NCBI RefSeq assembly: GCF_040448695.1
Contig: NZ_CP159307.1
Span: forward strand, 1,116,001-1,180,000
Reading direction: 5' to 3'
Length of the DNA stretch: 64,000 nucleotides
DNA from: Dehalogenimonas sp. 4OHTPN
GTDB taxonomy: Bacteria; Chloroflexota; Dehalococcoidia; Dehalococcoidales; Dehalococcoidaceae
A model generated the notes under the pieces. The model saw only the letters and a list, made by a program, of their open reading frames with translations, did not search any database and was not told the origin of the DNA. This document shows positions 7,110 to 15,899 of this stretch, piece by piece (positions within the stretch are counted from its first letter, which is position 1; each line of letters starts with the position of its first letter). A program made the position numbers and the translations under genes.

Positions 7110-7786
7110 AGCCGCGGCCCGAAAATAGCTTCCCCCAACCTTACCAGATTAGCACCTTCTTCAATGGCAACGCGGTAAGACCCGGTCGTACCCATTGATA
7201 GGTAGCGGATATCCGAGAAGCCTGCGCCCTCTTGTTTGATAGCATTGAACAAGCCTCTGGCTTCGGCAAAATATGGCCTCATCATTTCGCCCGGAAGATT
7301 CGGGCCGAGAGTCATGAGTCCTTTTAAGGTCAGGTTAGGCATTTTCCCGATCTCACGAGCCAAAGCGATGAGATTTTCAGGAGCAACACCAGATTTTCGC
7401 TGTTCTCGCGCGATGTTTACTTCAATGAATACGGGCATGATTTTCTGCGCTTCAAAAGCGCGTCGGTCGATTAAGCGGGCCAGATGGGGGCTGTCTACGG
7501 TCTCGATGACATCAAACAGTTCAACGGCTTTTTTGACTTTATTGGATTGCAGGTGGCCGATAAAGTGCCAGCAGCCGCGGGAGAGTAAATAGCGTCTGGC
7601 AGCTTCAGTATCCTGAATATAGTTTTCGCCAATTATCGAAATCCCGGCGTCTAATGCGGCTGCGATTTCCACCGGCGAGCGAGATTTAACCGCGGCTACG
7701 ATAGCGACATCTCTGGGGATCTCAGCCAACAGGCGACGGACATTATCGCCTATAGACTGCGAGGTTAAATCAGTCTGGTACCGCAT
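7106..7786 (-). CDS. yggS: YggS/PROSC-family pyridoxal-phosphate-binding protein
   Basis: A TIM-barrel alanine-racemase-like protein that binds PLP without a known enzyme activity and takes part in PLP homeostasis. Visible motifs: the PLP lysine in VAAVKSR, IIGENYIQD, HFIGHLQSNK, the EVNIAREQRKSG strand, GLMTLGP, SMGTTGSYRVAIEEGANLVRLGEAIFG. The frame is open back to 7828, but ATG 7786 gives the usual length (226 residues) and reduces overlap with the upstream zinc-ribbon gene to 22 bases. SMGTTGSY replaces the usual SMGMS(S/G)D, a mild deviation. Confidence 0.9.
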   Translation of the reverse strand: MRYQTDLTSQSIGDNVRRLLAEIPRDVAIVAAVKSRSPVEIAAALDAGISIIGENYIQDTEAARRYLLSRGCWHFIGHLQSNKVKKAVELFDVIETVDSPHLARLIDRRAFEAQKIMPVFIEVNIAREQRKSGVAPENLIALAREIGKMPNLTLKGLMTLGPNLPGEMMRPYFAEARGLFNAIKQEGAGFSDIRYLSMGTTGSYRVAIEEGANLVRLGEAIFGPRL

Positions 7787-8139
7787 TGAGGACAATACTT
7801 CATACCGGCATTCAACGATGATGAACATACTAAGCAGGAAGGCGTAGTCAACGGAGTACCACCTGAAAGTTCGCCGAGTACTTTATCTAGTTGATCTTTC
7901 GTCATCAGACGTTCGGCAATTTCAGTTTTTAGTTCCTCAGCAATTTCATATCGGGTTACGCAGCGGGTGCAGGTCATATATTGTTTGACGCGGTATTGAA
8001 TTGTAGGAACAAAATAGACAGTAAGCTTCCTGCGCTCTTGATGCACCGCGAAAACCTGGTCAGACCGACAGTTGGGACAGCGAGTTACTATAAAGCCCAG
8101 ATGATCGCCATAGTTCTTGTTACCGAAAAGCAAGACCAT
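7765..8139 (-). CDS. Double zinc-ribbon protein
   Basis: 124 residues from ATG 8139 (MVLLFGNKNYGDH), the usual beginning of zinc-ribbon proteins of this type; the frame extends to 8190 with no better start. The N-terminal ribbon is CPNC...CTRC with a hydrophobic strand between (TVYFVPTIQYRVKQYMTC). The C-terminal ribbon is CLVC...CPQCG. The middle is a charged helix with no recognised domain. No enzymatic function can be assigned; such proteins often bind metal or nucleic acid. It overlaps and precedes the yggS gene on the same strand. Confidence 0.75.
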   Translation of the reverse strand: MVLLFGNKNYGDHLGFIVTRCPNCRSDQVFAVHQERRKLTVYFVPTIQYRVKQYMTCTRCVTRYEIAEELKTEIAERLMTKDQLDKVLGELSGGTPLTTPSCLVCSSSLNAGMKYCPQCGTRLI

Positions 8140-8245
8140 AGACGAGTATAGCCGAAAGCCGGAGTCCATTGTCAAACTACCCGTCTTCAATACAACTTTT
8201 CTCAGTTAGTCGCTTTGGCCGGGCTATGTTAATATTATTCCCGTT

Positions 8246-8327
8246 GGGGGAGTGCCGGAACTGGCAGACGGGCATGACTTAGGATCATGTGCCGAAAGGC
8301 GTCGGGGTTCGAGTCCCCGCTTCCCCA
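8246..8327 (+). tRNA. tRNA-Leu (anticodon UAG)
   Basis: Acceptor GGGGGAG/CTTCCCC (one G-U pair), anticodon stem CATGA/TCATG around loop CTTAGGA (anticodon TAG), a short class II variable arm (GTGCCGAAAGGCGT), T stem CGGGG/CCCCG with loop TTCGAGT, discriminator A. CCA is not encoded, unlike the tRNA-Pro gene nearby. Confidence 0.93.
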
Positions 8328-8354
8328 TTATTACCTGATTACCCGCGTAAAGCC

Positions 8355-9290
8355 ATGAATGAAACCGCAGTCTTCGAACACCTTACAACCGAAATAAAGT
8401 CCATCGATTGCCAGTATGGATTTCTGGATATCAGAAGAGTTCCGGAATTGAAACGGGAACTTGAATCCCGGTTGCATAAAGGCCAACTTGATACTGCTTT
8501 CTATGCAAATAATCTTGAACGTCTGGAGGTTTCAGCGCCGATCCGTTTTACAGAAGTCAACTCTCTCATCATTATCGCCGCGCCGTTACCACTCACGAGG
8601 TTAATTTTCGAATATCAGGGCAGAGGGCGGCCGGTACAAATTCCTCCCTTTTATGTTTTCAAAGATAAATTAGCAGCCATCCGAAAAGCGCTCGGGAGAA
8701 GTTTAGGTGCCGCCGGGTATCAAATCGCGGACGCCCGCGTACCTTTGAAATTAGCGGCGGTACGCAGCGGCCTGGCAAGTTACGGCAGAAACAACCTGGC
8801 TTACATCGAGGGGATGGGCAGCTTCCATAGACTGGTGGCATTTTATACCGATTTACCCTCACCAGCCGACGCATGGTTTCGACTCAACGAGATGGAAGAA
8901 TGCACCAGTTGCGGCTTTTGTTTAGGTAACTGTCATACTGATTGCCTTATTCCGGATGTAGGCAACCGTTTTCTTGCACGAGCCGAAAAGTGTCTAACGC
9001 TTTACAATGAAGAACCAGGAGAACTGCCCAGCTGGATCACGCCCTGGCTTCACAACTCTTTGATAGGCTGCATGCGCTGCCAATCCAGTTGTCCAGTGAA
9101 CCGGACCTTTATTCGAAATGTTCCGATTTCTGACACGTTCAGCGAACAGGAAGCTATGGCAATTTTAGCAACGCCGGTATTCGACAACCTTCCTGGAGCC
9201 CTCCAGGAGAAGTTAGGTAAGTATGATCTTCAAGAATACTATGATCTGGTGCCGCGCAACCTCAAATTCTTACTGGAGTGGGAACTGTGA
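8355..9290 (+). CDS. QueG-like double [4Fe-4S] cluster protein 1
   Basis: 311 residues from ATG 8355; the open frame runs back into the tRNA-Leu gene, so earlier starts are not credible. The C-terminal half has two cluster motifs, CTSCGFCLGNCHTDC and CMRCQSSCPVN, arranged as in epoxyqueuosine reductase QueG, with LAAVRSGLASYGRNNLAYIEGMGSF resembling the QueG core. The first cluster lacks the usual Pro after its last Cys. Queuosine reduction is uncertain because a QueH is also encoded (22123). Possibly an iron-sulfur/corrinoid oxidoreductase of unknown substrate. It overlaps the paralogue downstream by four bases (GTGA). Confidence 0.72.
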   Translation: MNETAVFEHLTTEIKSIDCQYGFLDIRRVPELKRELESRLHKGQLDTAFYANNLERLEVSAPIRFTEVNSLIIIAAPLPLTRLIFEYQGRGRPVQIPPFYVFKDKLAAIRKALGRSLGAAGYQIADARVPLKLAAVRSGLASYGRNNLAYIEGMGSFHRLVAFYTDLPSPADAWFRLNEMEECTSCGFCLGNCHTDCLIPDVGNRFLARAEKCLTLYNEEPGELPSWITPWLHNSLIGCMRCQSSCPVNRTFIRNVPISDTFSEQEAMAILATPVFDNLPGALQEKLGKYDLQEYYDLVPRNLKFLLEWEL

Positions 9291-10216
9291 TTACCGCACT
9301 AGCGGAAAAGGTGACAGATGAACTGGCGCTGTCCGGCTATCGCGCGGCTGTCGCAAGCATTGACCGGCTGGCGTACATTGAACAAGAATTCCGTTCTACA
9401 GCCAACCGTGAAGAATGGCGCAAATCTCCTCATCTTTCACAGCACATATTCGATTTCACTTTGCCCCAAGAATATCAAGCTCAATCGATAATCGTCGTTG
9501 CAGCGCCGGTCGCACCGGTGAACATCGGTTTCGTATTTAGAGGGGAGTATTTTTCATTCGATGCTCCTCCCTTGTCGGAAGACTATGAGAAAGATGCCAC
9601 CAATATTCTTTCTGAGATTCAGAAGATAATCTCACCGCGGGGATATCGCCTGTCTGACTCTAATTTACCCACCAAGATTCTTGCCAGCCACTGCGGATTA
9701 ATTTCCAACGGCGTCAATAATATTGGCTACATAGACGGGATGGGCAGCTATTTCCGGTTGAGCGCGTATTTTTCGGATATTGAACCCGGGAAAGAAAAAT
9801 GGCTAATTAACCACCCGGTGAACCCAAAATGCGCCGGGTGCTCAAGGTGCATCGACACCTGCCCAACAAAATGCATTGAACGTTCCTCTTTTCGAGTAAA
9901 CCGGTGCCTTTCACTTCTTTCAAAGGAACCTACCGATTTTCCGGTTTGGATAAACAATAAATGGCATAATGCACTAATAGGATGCCGGATTTGCCAAAAA
10001 GTTTGTCCGCTAAATCAAGAGGTTTCGTTTAAGACAAGCATCGGCGCCGATTTCGATGAAACTGAGACCACGGCAATCCTTTCAGGTGATCCTCTGGAAA
10101 ATCTACACTCAGAAACCAGAGAAAAACTGCGATACTTCACTCTGGAGCCATTATACCCTGTTTTATCGCGCAATTTACGTTTACTATTCAAAAAATATGG
10201 ACTGACAGTAAATTGA
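9287..10216 (+). CDS. QueG-like double [4Fe-4S] cluster protein 2
   Basis: 309 residues from GTG 9287, chosen over GTG 9278 because GGAG at 9275 gives good spacing and a GTGA stop-start overlap. It is a tandem paralogue of the preceding gene: LASHCGLISNGVNNIGYIDGMGSYFRLSAYFSD aligns with its partner. Clusters are CAGCSRCIDTCPTKC and CRICQKVCPLN, here with the normal CP ending. The function is as uncertain as for its neighbour; the pair may form a complex or be diverged duplicates. Its end overlaps the Crp/Fnr gene. Confidence 0.72.
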   Translation: MITALAEKVTDELALSGYRAAVASIDRLAYIEQEFRSTANREEWRKSPHLSQHIFDFTLPQEYQAQSIIVVAAPVAPVNIGFVFRGEYFSFDAPPLSEDYEKDATNILSEIQKIISPRGYRLSDSNLPTKILASHCGLISNGVNNIGYIDGMGSYFRLSAYFSDIEPGKEKWLINHPVNPKCAGCSRCIDTCPTKCIERSSFRVNRCLSLLSKEPTDFPVWINNKWHNALIGCRICQKVCPLNQEVSFKTSIGADFDETETTAILSGDPLENLHSETREKLRYFTLEPLYPVLSRNLRLLFKKYGLTVN

Positions 10217-10884
10217 ACATATCTCAAGCGGTTGATGCACTTAGAGCCAGTTTTCTCTTCGGTAATATTGGTAAAGATGTTGCCTTTAAGCTGGTCAAGT
10301 CAGCCGAAGAGTTACGGATTGGTACGGGGGATTTCATATTCTGGGAGGGTGACCCTCCAGTACGATTCTATATTCTTACATCCGGCCGGATAAAAGTGAT
10401 AAAACACGGCTCACAGGGGCGAGAGACACTGGTAGCTGTTTTCAACCCAGGGGACATTTTTGGCGAAGTTGCGGTATTTGAAAATAAGCCTTACCCAGCC
10501 TCGGCAACAGCTTTAGAACCTTCAACTGTACTCGCCTTTAACCGCGACTCGTTCAGCTGTTTCCTGACCGAGCAGCCGGCAACAGCGATGGCGATGATTG
10601 GCATTTTATCTTCAAGATTGCGGGAAGCACAAAACCGGCTCCATGACTTATCCGGGGAGAGAGTAGAACAGCGGCTGGCACGAACTTTACAAAGATTGAC
10701 AGCCAAACTCGGAACTGAATTACCGTTCACGCGTCGAGATTTAGCGGATATGTCTGGAACTACCATTGAGACGGCGGTACGGGTCCTCAGCCGATTCAGT
10801 GAAATGGGGATAATTACTTCCAGCCGCGGGAAAGTTACAATCAGAGATCAAGCTCAGCTAAATGCTATATCAGACGATTTATAG
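10213..10884 (+). CDS. Crp/Fnr-family transcriptional regulator
   Basis: 223 residues from TTG 10213, whose last two bases begin the TGA of the preceding gene. An N-terminal cyclic-nucleotide-binding-type beta-roll (GDFIFWEGDPPVRFYILTSGRIKV, NPGDIFGEVAVFE) is followed by a long dimer helix and a C-terminal winged helix-turn-helix (FTRRDLADMSGTTIETAVRVLSRFSEMGII). There is no N-terminal Cys cluster as in Fnr, so the signal may be a bound ligand or another partner. Translational coupling to the QueG-like genes suggests shared control. The FNR-like box 38 bases downstream is its most obvious candidate target. Confidence 0.9.
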   Translation: MNISQAVDALRASFLFGNIGKDVAFKLVKSAEELRIGTGDFIFWEGDPPVRFYILTSGRIKVIKHGSQGRETLVAVFNPGDIFGEVAVFENKPYPASATALEPSTVLAFNRDSFSCFLTEQPATAMAMIGILSSRLREAQNRLHDLSGERVEQRLARTLQRLTAKLGTELPFTRRDLADMSGTTIETAVRVLSRFSEMGIITSSRGKVTIRDQAQLNAISDDL

Positions 10885-10921
10885 CGAACACAATAAACAG
10901 GTCCCCCCAATAGTTCGGACC

Positions 10922-10963
10922 TTGATCTAAATCATATAAATACCTCTAGCCCACTATTATAAT
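10922..10963 (+). promoter_or_regulatory. FNR/CRP-like box with promoter -10 element
   Basis: TTGATCTAAATCAT at 10922-10935 matches the FNR consensus TTGATNNNNATCAA at all but one base. TATAAT at 10958-10963 predicts a start near 10970, which places the box centre at about -41.5, the class II activator position. No good -35 hexamer is present, as expected for an activated promoter. It drives the zinc-ribbon/ferredoxin pair at 10991. Confidence 0.72.
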
Positions 10964-10990
10964 CGAGATGTACTCAGTCTGGAGGTCTAA

Positions 10991-11248
10991 ATGCCGAGCA
11001 GGTGCCCGGGGAACGATTTCCGTAAACTCAAGGTGCAGGTTATAAATTGCCCCGAGTGCAAGGCGGACGTCGAGATATTTTCTGATGAAGTAAGGGTGCG
11101 GTGCCAGAAATGCGGCTCGCAAGTACATATTGACCGCTTACCGTCTTGTATCGAATGGTGTGCTTCAGCGAACCACTGTTTGGGCGACCCCTGTTATCAG
11201 AGTATTCAAATTGGGCCTAATGAAAGGGAAACCGATGGCCGTACGTAA
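10991..11248 (+). CDS. Small zinc-ribbon/Cys-rich protein
   Basis: 85 residues from ATG 10991 with a good RBS (GGAGG at 10981). A CPEC...CQKC ribbon (about 19-44) is followed by a second Cys-rich stretch, SCIEWCASANHCLGDPC. It has the look of a small metal-binding or electron-transfer accessory protein; no family is recognised with certainty. It overlaps the next gene by 14 bases and shares its FNR-like promoter, so the two products probably act together. Confidence 0.68.
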   Translation: MPSRCPGNDFRKLKVQVINCPECKADVEIFSDEVRVRCQKCGSQVHIDRLPSCIEWCASANHCLGDPCYQSIQIGPNERETDGRT

Positions 11249-11954
11249 AATTGTTCGGATTGACGAAGAAAAATGTAATGGCTGCGGGGTATGCGTGCCA
11301 TCCTGCGCAGAAGGAGCTATTCGGGTTATCGACGGCAAAGCGAAGCTTGTATCCGAGGTTTATTGCGATGGATTAGGTGCTTGCCTGGGTGAATGCCCTC
11401 TCGATGCCATATCCATAGAAGAACGAGAAGCCCTGGACTTCGATGAAATTGAAGCGATGAAGCATGCCGCCAGAATAGAATCACAGAGAGAAACGGTACA
11501 TGCTTGCCCTTCTTCGCGAATGTTAATGTTTGACGGACCTAAAGATCTAGGAAATATTCAAACTCAAAGAACTCATTCGCCGTCAACCCTATGTAATTGG
11601 CCGGTTCAGCTGACATTAGTGCCGCCTCACGCTCCATTTCTGAAAGGAAGCGAAATCCTTTTGGCGGCGGACTGTGTGCCATTCGCGTACCCCGATTTCC
11701 ACAGTGACTTTCTTGAAGGAAAAAGTCTGCTGATAGCATGCCCTAAACTGGATGATTACGATTCACATCTGAATAAACTGGCACAAATACTGAAGCAGGC
11801 GAAACCCGTTGGTATTTCCGTGCTTCGAATGGAAGTCCCTTGCTGCGGCGGATTGACTCATCTGATAAATCAGGCATCCCGGATGGCCGGAGTAAATGTA
11901 CCGATCGACGAAATCACCATCGGCATTAGAGGGGAAGTGCTTACACGTGTGTAA
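11235..11954 (+). CDS. Ferredoxin-domain iron-sulfur protein
   Basis: 239 residues from ATG 11235 (MAVRKIVRIDEEKC); the frame extends to 11130 but the domain begins here. Two [4Fe-4S] motifs lie in the first 60 residues: CNGCGVCVPSC and CDGLGACLGEC. The C-terminal half (about 130-239) has ILLAADCVPFAYPDFH, LLIACPKLDD and a CCGG motif (MEVPCCGGLTHL) that could hold metal; its function is unknown. Such proteins occur in anaerobes beside Crp/Fnr regulators, and probably act in electron transfer or redox sensing in the cytosol. No signal peptide or membrane segment is seen. Confidence 0.78.
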   Translation: MAVRKIVRIDEEKCNGCGVCVPSCAEGAIRVIDGKAKLVSEVYCDGLGACLGECPLDAISIEEREALDFDEIEAMKHAARIESQRETVHACPSSRMLMFDGPKDLGNIQTQRTHSPSTLCNWPVQLTLVPPHAPFLKGSEILLAADCVPFAYPDFHSDFLEGKSLLIACPKLDDYDSHLNKLAQILKQAKPVGISVLRMEVPCCGGLTHLINQASRMAGVNVPIDEITIGIRGEVLTRV

Positions 11955-11992
11955 GTCATAATTACATAATTATCTGGTTCTTGATTATGATG

Positions 11993-12031
11993 TTGACAAC
12001 CACTTGGTATAAGTATATACTGAGTGGTTGT
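11993..12031 (+). promoter_or_regulatory. rpoBC promoter overlapped by an inverted repeat
   Basis: TTGACA (11993-11998), a 17-base spacer and TATACT (12016-12021) form a near-perfect sigma-70 promoter. The 9-base inverted repeat ACAACCACT (11996-12004) / AGTGGTTGT (12023-12031) flanks the -10 box and overlaps the -35 box and the predicted start, as an operator would. The untranslated leader to rpoB is about 110 bases. Confidence 0.75.
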
Positions 12032-12137
12032 TAATTATGCTTCCGAACCGCTTCTATCATATACAGGCTTTTCCCGGCACCATTTTTTCAAGGCTTTAGT
12101 CCGTTTTTCCTTAAGTAATCGCTTTTAAGGAGTAGAC

Positions 12138-15100
12138 ATGGTCTCATTACTGCCAGCTACCGGCATGCCGTCGGTAGCCGCTCCCCGCAAGTCATATTCA
12201 AAGATTCCGGATGTAGTTGAAGTCCCTAATCTCATCGACATCCAGTTAGCCTCGTTCCGCTGGTTCATGGAAGATGCCTTAAAGGATTTGATTGAAGAGA
12301 TCTCGCCAATCAAAGATTTTAACGGCAATCGTATGGAACTTGAATTCATAGGTTATGAATTCAGGGAGCCCCGCCTTTCCGAAGAGGATTGCCGTGAACG
12401 CGATCAGAGCTATTCCGTTCCGCTTTACGTAAAAGCCCGACTTATCATCAAGGCCACCGGAGAAATCAAAGAACCTTTTGAACTTTTCTTCGGAGATTTG
12501 CCGCTGATGACCCGCAACGGCACATTCATCACTTCCGGGACCGAAAGGGTTATCGTGAGCCAGCTTCTTCGTTCCCCGGGCGTATATTTTACCGTTCAGG
12601 AAGATACAGCGACAGGCCGACCTTTATGCCATACCTCTCTTATTCCTAGCCGAGGAGCCTGGTTAGAATTTGAAACCTCCAACCGTGATGTCATTTCAGT
12701 CAAGATCGATGGCAGACGAAAAATCCCTGTGACTAGTTTCTTGCGGGCAGTTGGATACGGATCCGATCAAGAACTGATCGATTTATTTTGCGATGTGGAT
12801 ACCGTTTCAGAACATTCGTACATCAGGGCATCGATCGAAAAGGATCAATTAATCCGGGACACCAACTCAGCCTTAATTGATATTTACGGCCGGCTGCGGC
12901 CTGGAGACCCCGCAAACGTGGAAAACGCGGGCAGGTTAGTCAACGACATGTTCTTCAGTCCAGAACACTACGACTTAGGCATGGTTGGCCGCTACAAAGT
13001 TAATCGCCGTCTCGGACTGAAAGATATTGTCGCCGAGGAAAACAGGGCTTTAACCAAACAAGATATCATTGCGATCATTAAACAAATCATCCGCATAAAT
13101 AATGGCATTGACCATAAAGATGATATTGACCACCTGGGCAACCGTCGAATCCGCACAGTAGGTGAGCTCATTCAGAACCAATTCCGTGTTGGCTTACTTC
13201 GATTGGAGCGGGTGGCGAAAGAGAGAATGAGCATCGTTGCGCTGGATCAGGTTACTCCCTCGGGCCTGGTCAACATCCGGCCGGTTGTAGCCGCTGTCCG
13301 AGAGTTTTTCGGCGGATCGCAACTCTCTTCGTTTATGGATCAGACAAACCCGCTTTCAGAATTGACGAATAAGCGGCGCCTTTCTGCGATGGGTCCTGGC
13401 GGTCTATCCAGAGAACGGGCCGGTTTCGATGTTCGCGACGTCCATTTCTCCCACTACGGGCGCATTTGTCCGATCGAAACCCCGGAAGGTCCAAATATCG
13501 GTCTCATAGGTTCACTTGCCACTTACGCCCGGGTCAATCGGTATGGTTTTATTGAAACTCCGTATCGCAAAGTATTTAAAGAACTACATAACCACGATTC
13601 CAGACTTGTGGGTCTTGCTGTCCGGGAGACAATCACCGATGAATCAGGGGAGACTATTCTTTCCGCGGGCAGCGTTGTTGACAGCAAGACATTTAAAGTC
13701 CTGGCCAAGCTACCCGAGCGCTTGATACCGGTGGAGCCGTTCGTTTCTGATGAGATCCCTTATCTCTCGGCCGACGAAGAGGATAAATACGTTATCGCAC
13801 AGGCTACAGCCCGACTGGATGAACGGGGACGCTTTTTAGATGAACGTATCGAATCCAGATTCGGCGAGCAATACCTCTACGAACCACCAATGAAAATCGA
13901 TTATATGGATGTCTCGCCCAAACAGATATTCTCTGTGGCGGCTTCTCTTATACCGTTCCTCGAACATGATGATGCCAACCGTGCATTAATGGGCGCCAAC
14001 ATGCAACGGCAGGCGGTTCCTTTGCTTCGACCCGAGGCACCCCTGGTCGCGACAGGTATGGAGATGGAGGCAGTCAGGTATTCCGGTCATGTCATTTTTG
14101 CCAGAAATTCCGGAACTGTTAAATCGGTAACCTCTGAAAAAATCGTTGTAAAGACCGATGGAAAAGGCGAAGACACCTACAAGCTAATAAAATTTATGCG
14201 TACCAACCAAGGTACCTGCATTAACCAGCGCCCTGTGGTGTCTGCCGGGGATGTTGTGATCGCCGGTCAGGTGCTGGCTGATTCTTCTGCTACTGAGAAC
14301 GGTGAACTGGCCCTTGGGCAGAATGTTATCTGTGCCTTTATGAGCTGGCACGGTTATAACTATGAAGATGCCATTATCATTTCCGATCGTCTGGTCAAAG
14401 CCGATAGGTTCACTTCAATTCATATCTCAAAGCATGAAGTTGAAGCCAGGGACACCAAACTTGGCCTGGAGGAGATAACACGAGACATACCTAACGTTGG
14501 TGAAGAATCGCTGCGCGAGCTCGACGAAGAAGGCATTATCCGCGTCGGCGCTGAAGTTGGACCTGATGACATTCTAGTCGGGAAAATTACCCCCAAAGGT
14601 GAAACCGAATTATCAGCCGAAGAAAAGCTGCTGAGAGCGATATTCGGCGAAAAAGCCCGCGAAGTTAAAGATACTTCACTCAGAATGCCGCATGGCGAGT
14701 GGGGAAAAGTCATTGCCGTTAAAGTCTTTTCACGCGACAACGGCGACGATTTGCCGGCAAGAGTAAACAAATGGGTACAAGTGTGGGTAGCCCAGAAGAG
14801 AAAAATATCAGTCGGCGATAAGCTGGCGGGACGTCACGGCAACAAAGGTGTGATTTCTATCGTCGCTCCATCCGAAGATATGCCGTTTTTACCCGACGGC
14901 ACGCCGGTTGATGTCGTATTAAATCCCATCGGCGTCCCCTCCCGCATGAACCTGGGCCAGATTCTGGAACTACACCTGGGTTGGGCCGGACATCTGCTCG
15001 GGTTTAAGGTGCGTACCCCGGTATTCGATGGCGCGACCGATGTAGCTATCGAAGATGATTTAGCCAGAGCATATGTTGCTCAAAGCGCCGGCTTGATAAA

Positions 15101-15899
15101 ACTGGACTATGAGGCGAAAGATGCCAAGACGGTCGCTACGAAAACAATCGAATGGCTGAATTCCAAGGGATGGGATGGGTCGCGTACTTTTGACGATAAC
15201 TATCCGGGTTTCGGTCGTGAAACTTGTCTCCGGCTTTGGCTTGAGGAGCATGGTGTTTCAGACGCAAGGAAAATCCCTGCCAACGAACTGGATGAACTCG
15301 TTTTTAAACTGGCAAAAGAACAGAATATTTCTTCCCCGATTGCGGGCAAGATGATTCTCCGAGATGGAAAAACCGGCGATTTCTTCGATCAGCCGATTAC
15401 CGTTGGCAACATGTACATCTTAAAGCTGATCCACCTTGTGGAAGATAAGGTGCATGCCCGCGCTACTGGCCCTTATTCTTTGATCAGCCAGCAGCCTTTA
15501 GGAGGTAAAGCCCAATTCGGCGGACAGCGTTTCGGCGAGATGGAGGTTTGGACCCTGGAGGCTTACGGGGCAGCCTATAACTTACAGGAAATGTTAACCA
15601 TAAAATCCGATGACGTAACCGGACGTGCTAAAGCTTATGAGTCTATCGTAAAAGGCGAGGATGTATCTCAACCAGGCGTACCGGAGTCATTCAAGGTGCT
15701 GGTAAAAGAGCTCCAATCCTTAGGTTTGGCGGTTGAAGTCATCAACGAAGAAGAAAAAGTATTACCCGCGGAACGGCTAAAAGAAACGCCGCTGCCGGAA
15801 GAGGAGTCGGAACTATCGGCATTAGCTAGCGAACTGACCTCACAACTTCTGGAAAGTAACGAAGACGAAGAAGAGGATACCGATAACCAAGATGAATGA
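12138..15899 (+). CDS. rpoB: DNA-directed RNA polymerase subunit beta
   Basis: 1253 residues, normal for the family. Beta subunit of the core polymerase; with beta' it forms the catalytic cleft and the rifampicin pocket. Recognisable blocks include the N-terminal lobe ([21 protein letters not shown]), the fork/rifampicin region ([34 protein letters not shown]), [35 protein letters not shown] and the C-terminal clamp contact ([38 protein letters not shown]). The tail is acidic. ATG 12138 follows AAGGAG. It overlaps rpoC by eight bases, and the two form an operon without ribosomal protein genes in front. Confidence 0.98.
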   Translation: MVSLLPATGMPSVAAPRKSYSKIPDVVEVPNLIDIQLASFRWFMEDALKDLIEEISPIKDFNGNRMELEFIGYEFREPRLSEEDCRERDQSYSVPLYVKARLIIKATGEIKEPFELFFGDLPLMTRNGTFITSGTERVIVSQLLRSPGVYFTVQEDTATGRPLCHTSLIPSRGAWLEFETSNRDVISVKIDGRRKIPVTSFLRAVGYGSDQELIDLFCDVDTVSEHSYIRASIEKDQLIRDTNSALIDIYGRLRPGDPANVENAGRLVNDMFFSPEHYDLGMVGRYKVNRRLGLKDIVAEENRALTKQDIIAIIKQIIRINNGIDHKDDIDHLGNRRIRTVGELIQNQFRVGLLRLERVAKERMSIVALDQVTPSGLVNIRPVVAAVREFFGGSQLSSFMDQTNPLSELTNKRRLSAMGPGGLSRERAGFDVRDVHFSHYGRICPIETPEGPNIGLIGSLATYARVNRYGFIETPYRKVFKELHNHDSRLVGLAVRETITDESGETILSAGSVVDSKTFKVLAKLPERLIPVEPFVSDEIPYLSADEEDKYVIAQATARLDERGRFLDERIESRFGEQYLYEPPMKIDYMDVSPKQIFSVAASLIPFLEHDDANRALMGANMQRQAVPLLRPEAPLVATGMEMEAVRYSGHVIFARNSGTVKSVTSEKIVVKTDGKGEDTYKLIKFMRTNQGTCINQRPVVSAGDVVIAGQVLADSSATENGELALGQNVICAFMSWHGYNYEDAIIISDRLVKADRFTSIHISKHEVEARDTKLGLEEITRDIPNVGEESLRELDEEGIIRVGAEVGPDDILVGKITPKGETELSAEEKLLRAIFGEKAREVKDTSLRMPHGEWGKVIAVKVFSRDNGDDLPARVNKWVQVWVAQKRKISVGDKLAGRHGNKGVISIVAPSEDMPFLPDGTPVDVVLNPIGVPSRMNLGQILELHLGWAGHLLGFKVRTPVFDGATDVAIEDDLARAYVAQSAGLIKLDYEAKDAKTVATKTIEWLNSKGWDGSRTFDDNYPGFGRETCLRLWLEEHGVSDARKIPANELDELVFKLAKEQNISSPIAGKMILRDGKTGDFFDQPITVGNMYILKLIHLVEDKVHARATGPYSLISQQPLGGKAQFGGQRFGEMEVWTLEAYGAAYNLQEMLTIKSDDVTGRAKAYESIVKGEDVSQPGVPESFKVLVKELQSLGLAVEVINEEEKVLPAERLKETPLPEEESELSALASELTSQLLESNEDEEEDTDNQDE

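Noticed and set aside
8289-8354. N-terminal extension of the first QueG-like gene
   Set aside because: It lies inside the tRNA-Leu gene, and the translated bases match the tRNA T arm.
8355-10216. Reductive dehalogenase genes
   Set aside because: The two iron-sulfur proteins lack a Tat signal, the RdhA size and an RdhB anchor gene; QueG-like is the better fit.
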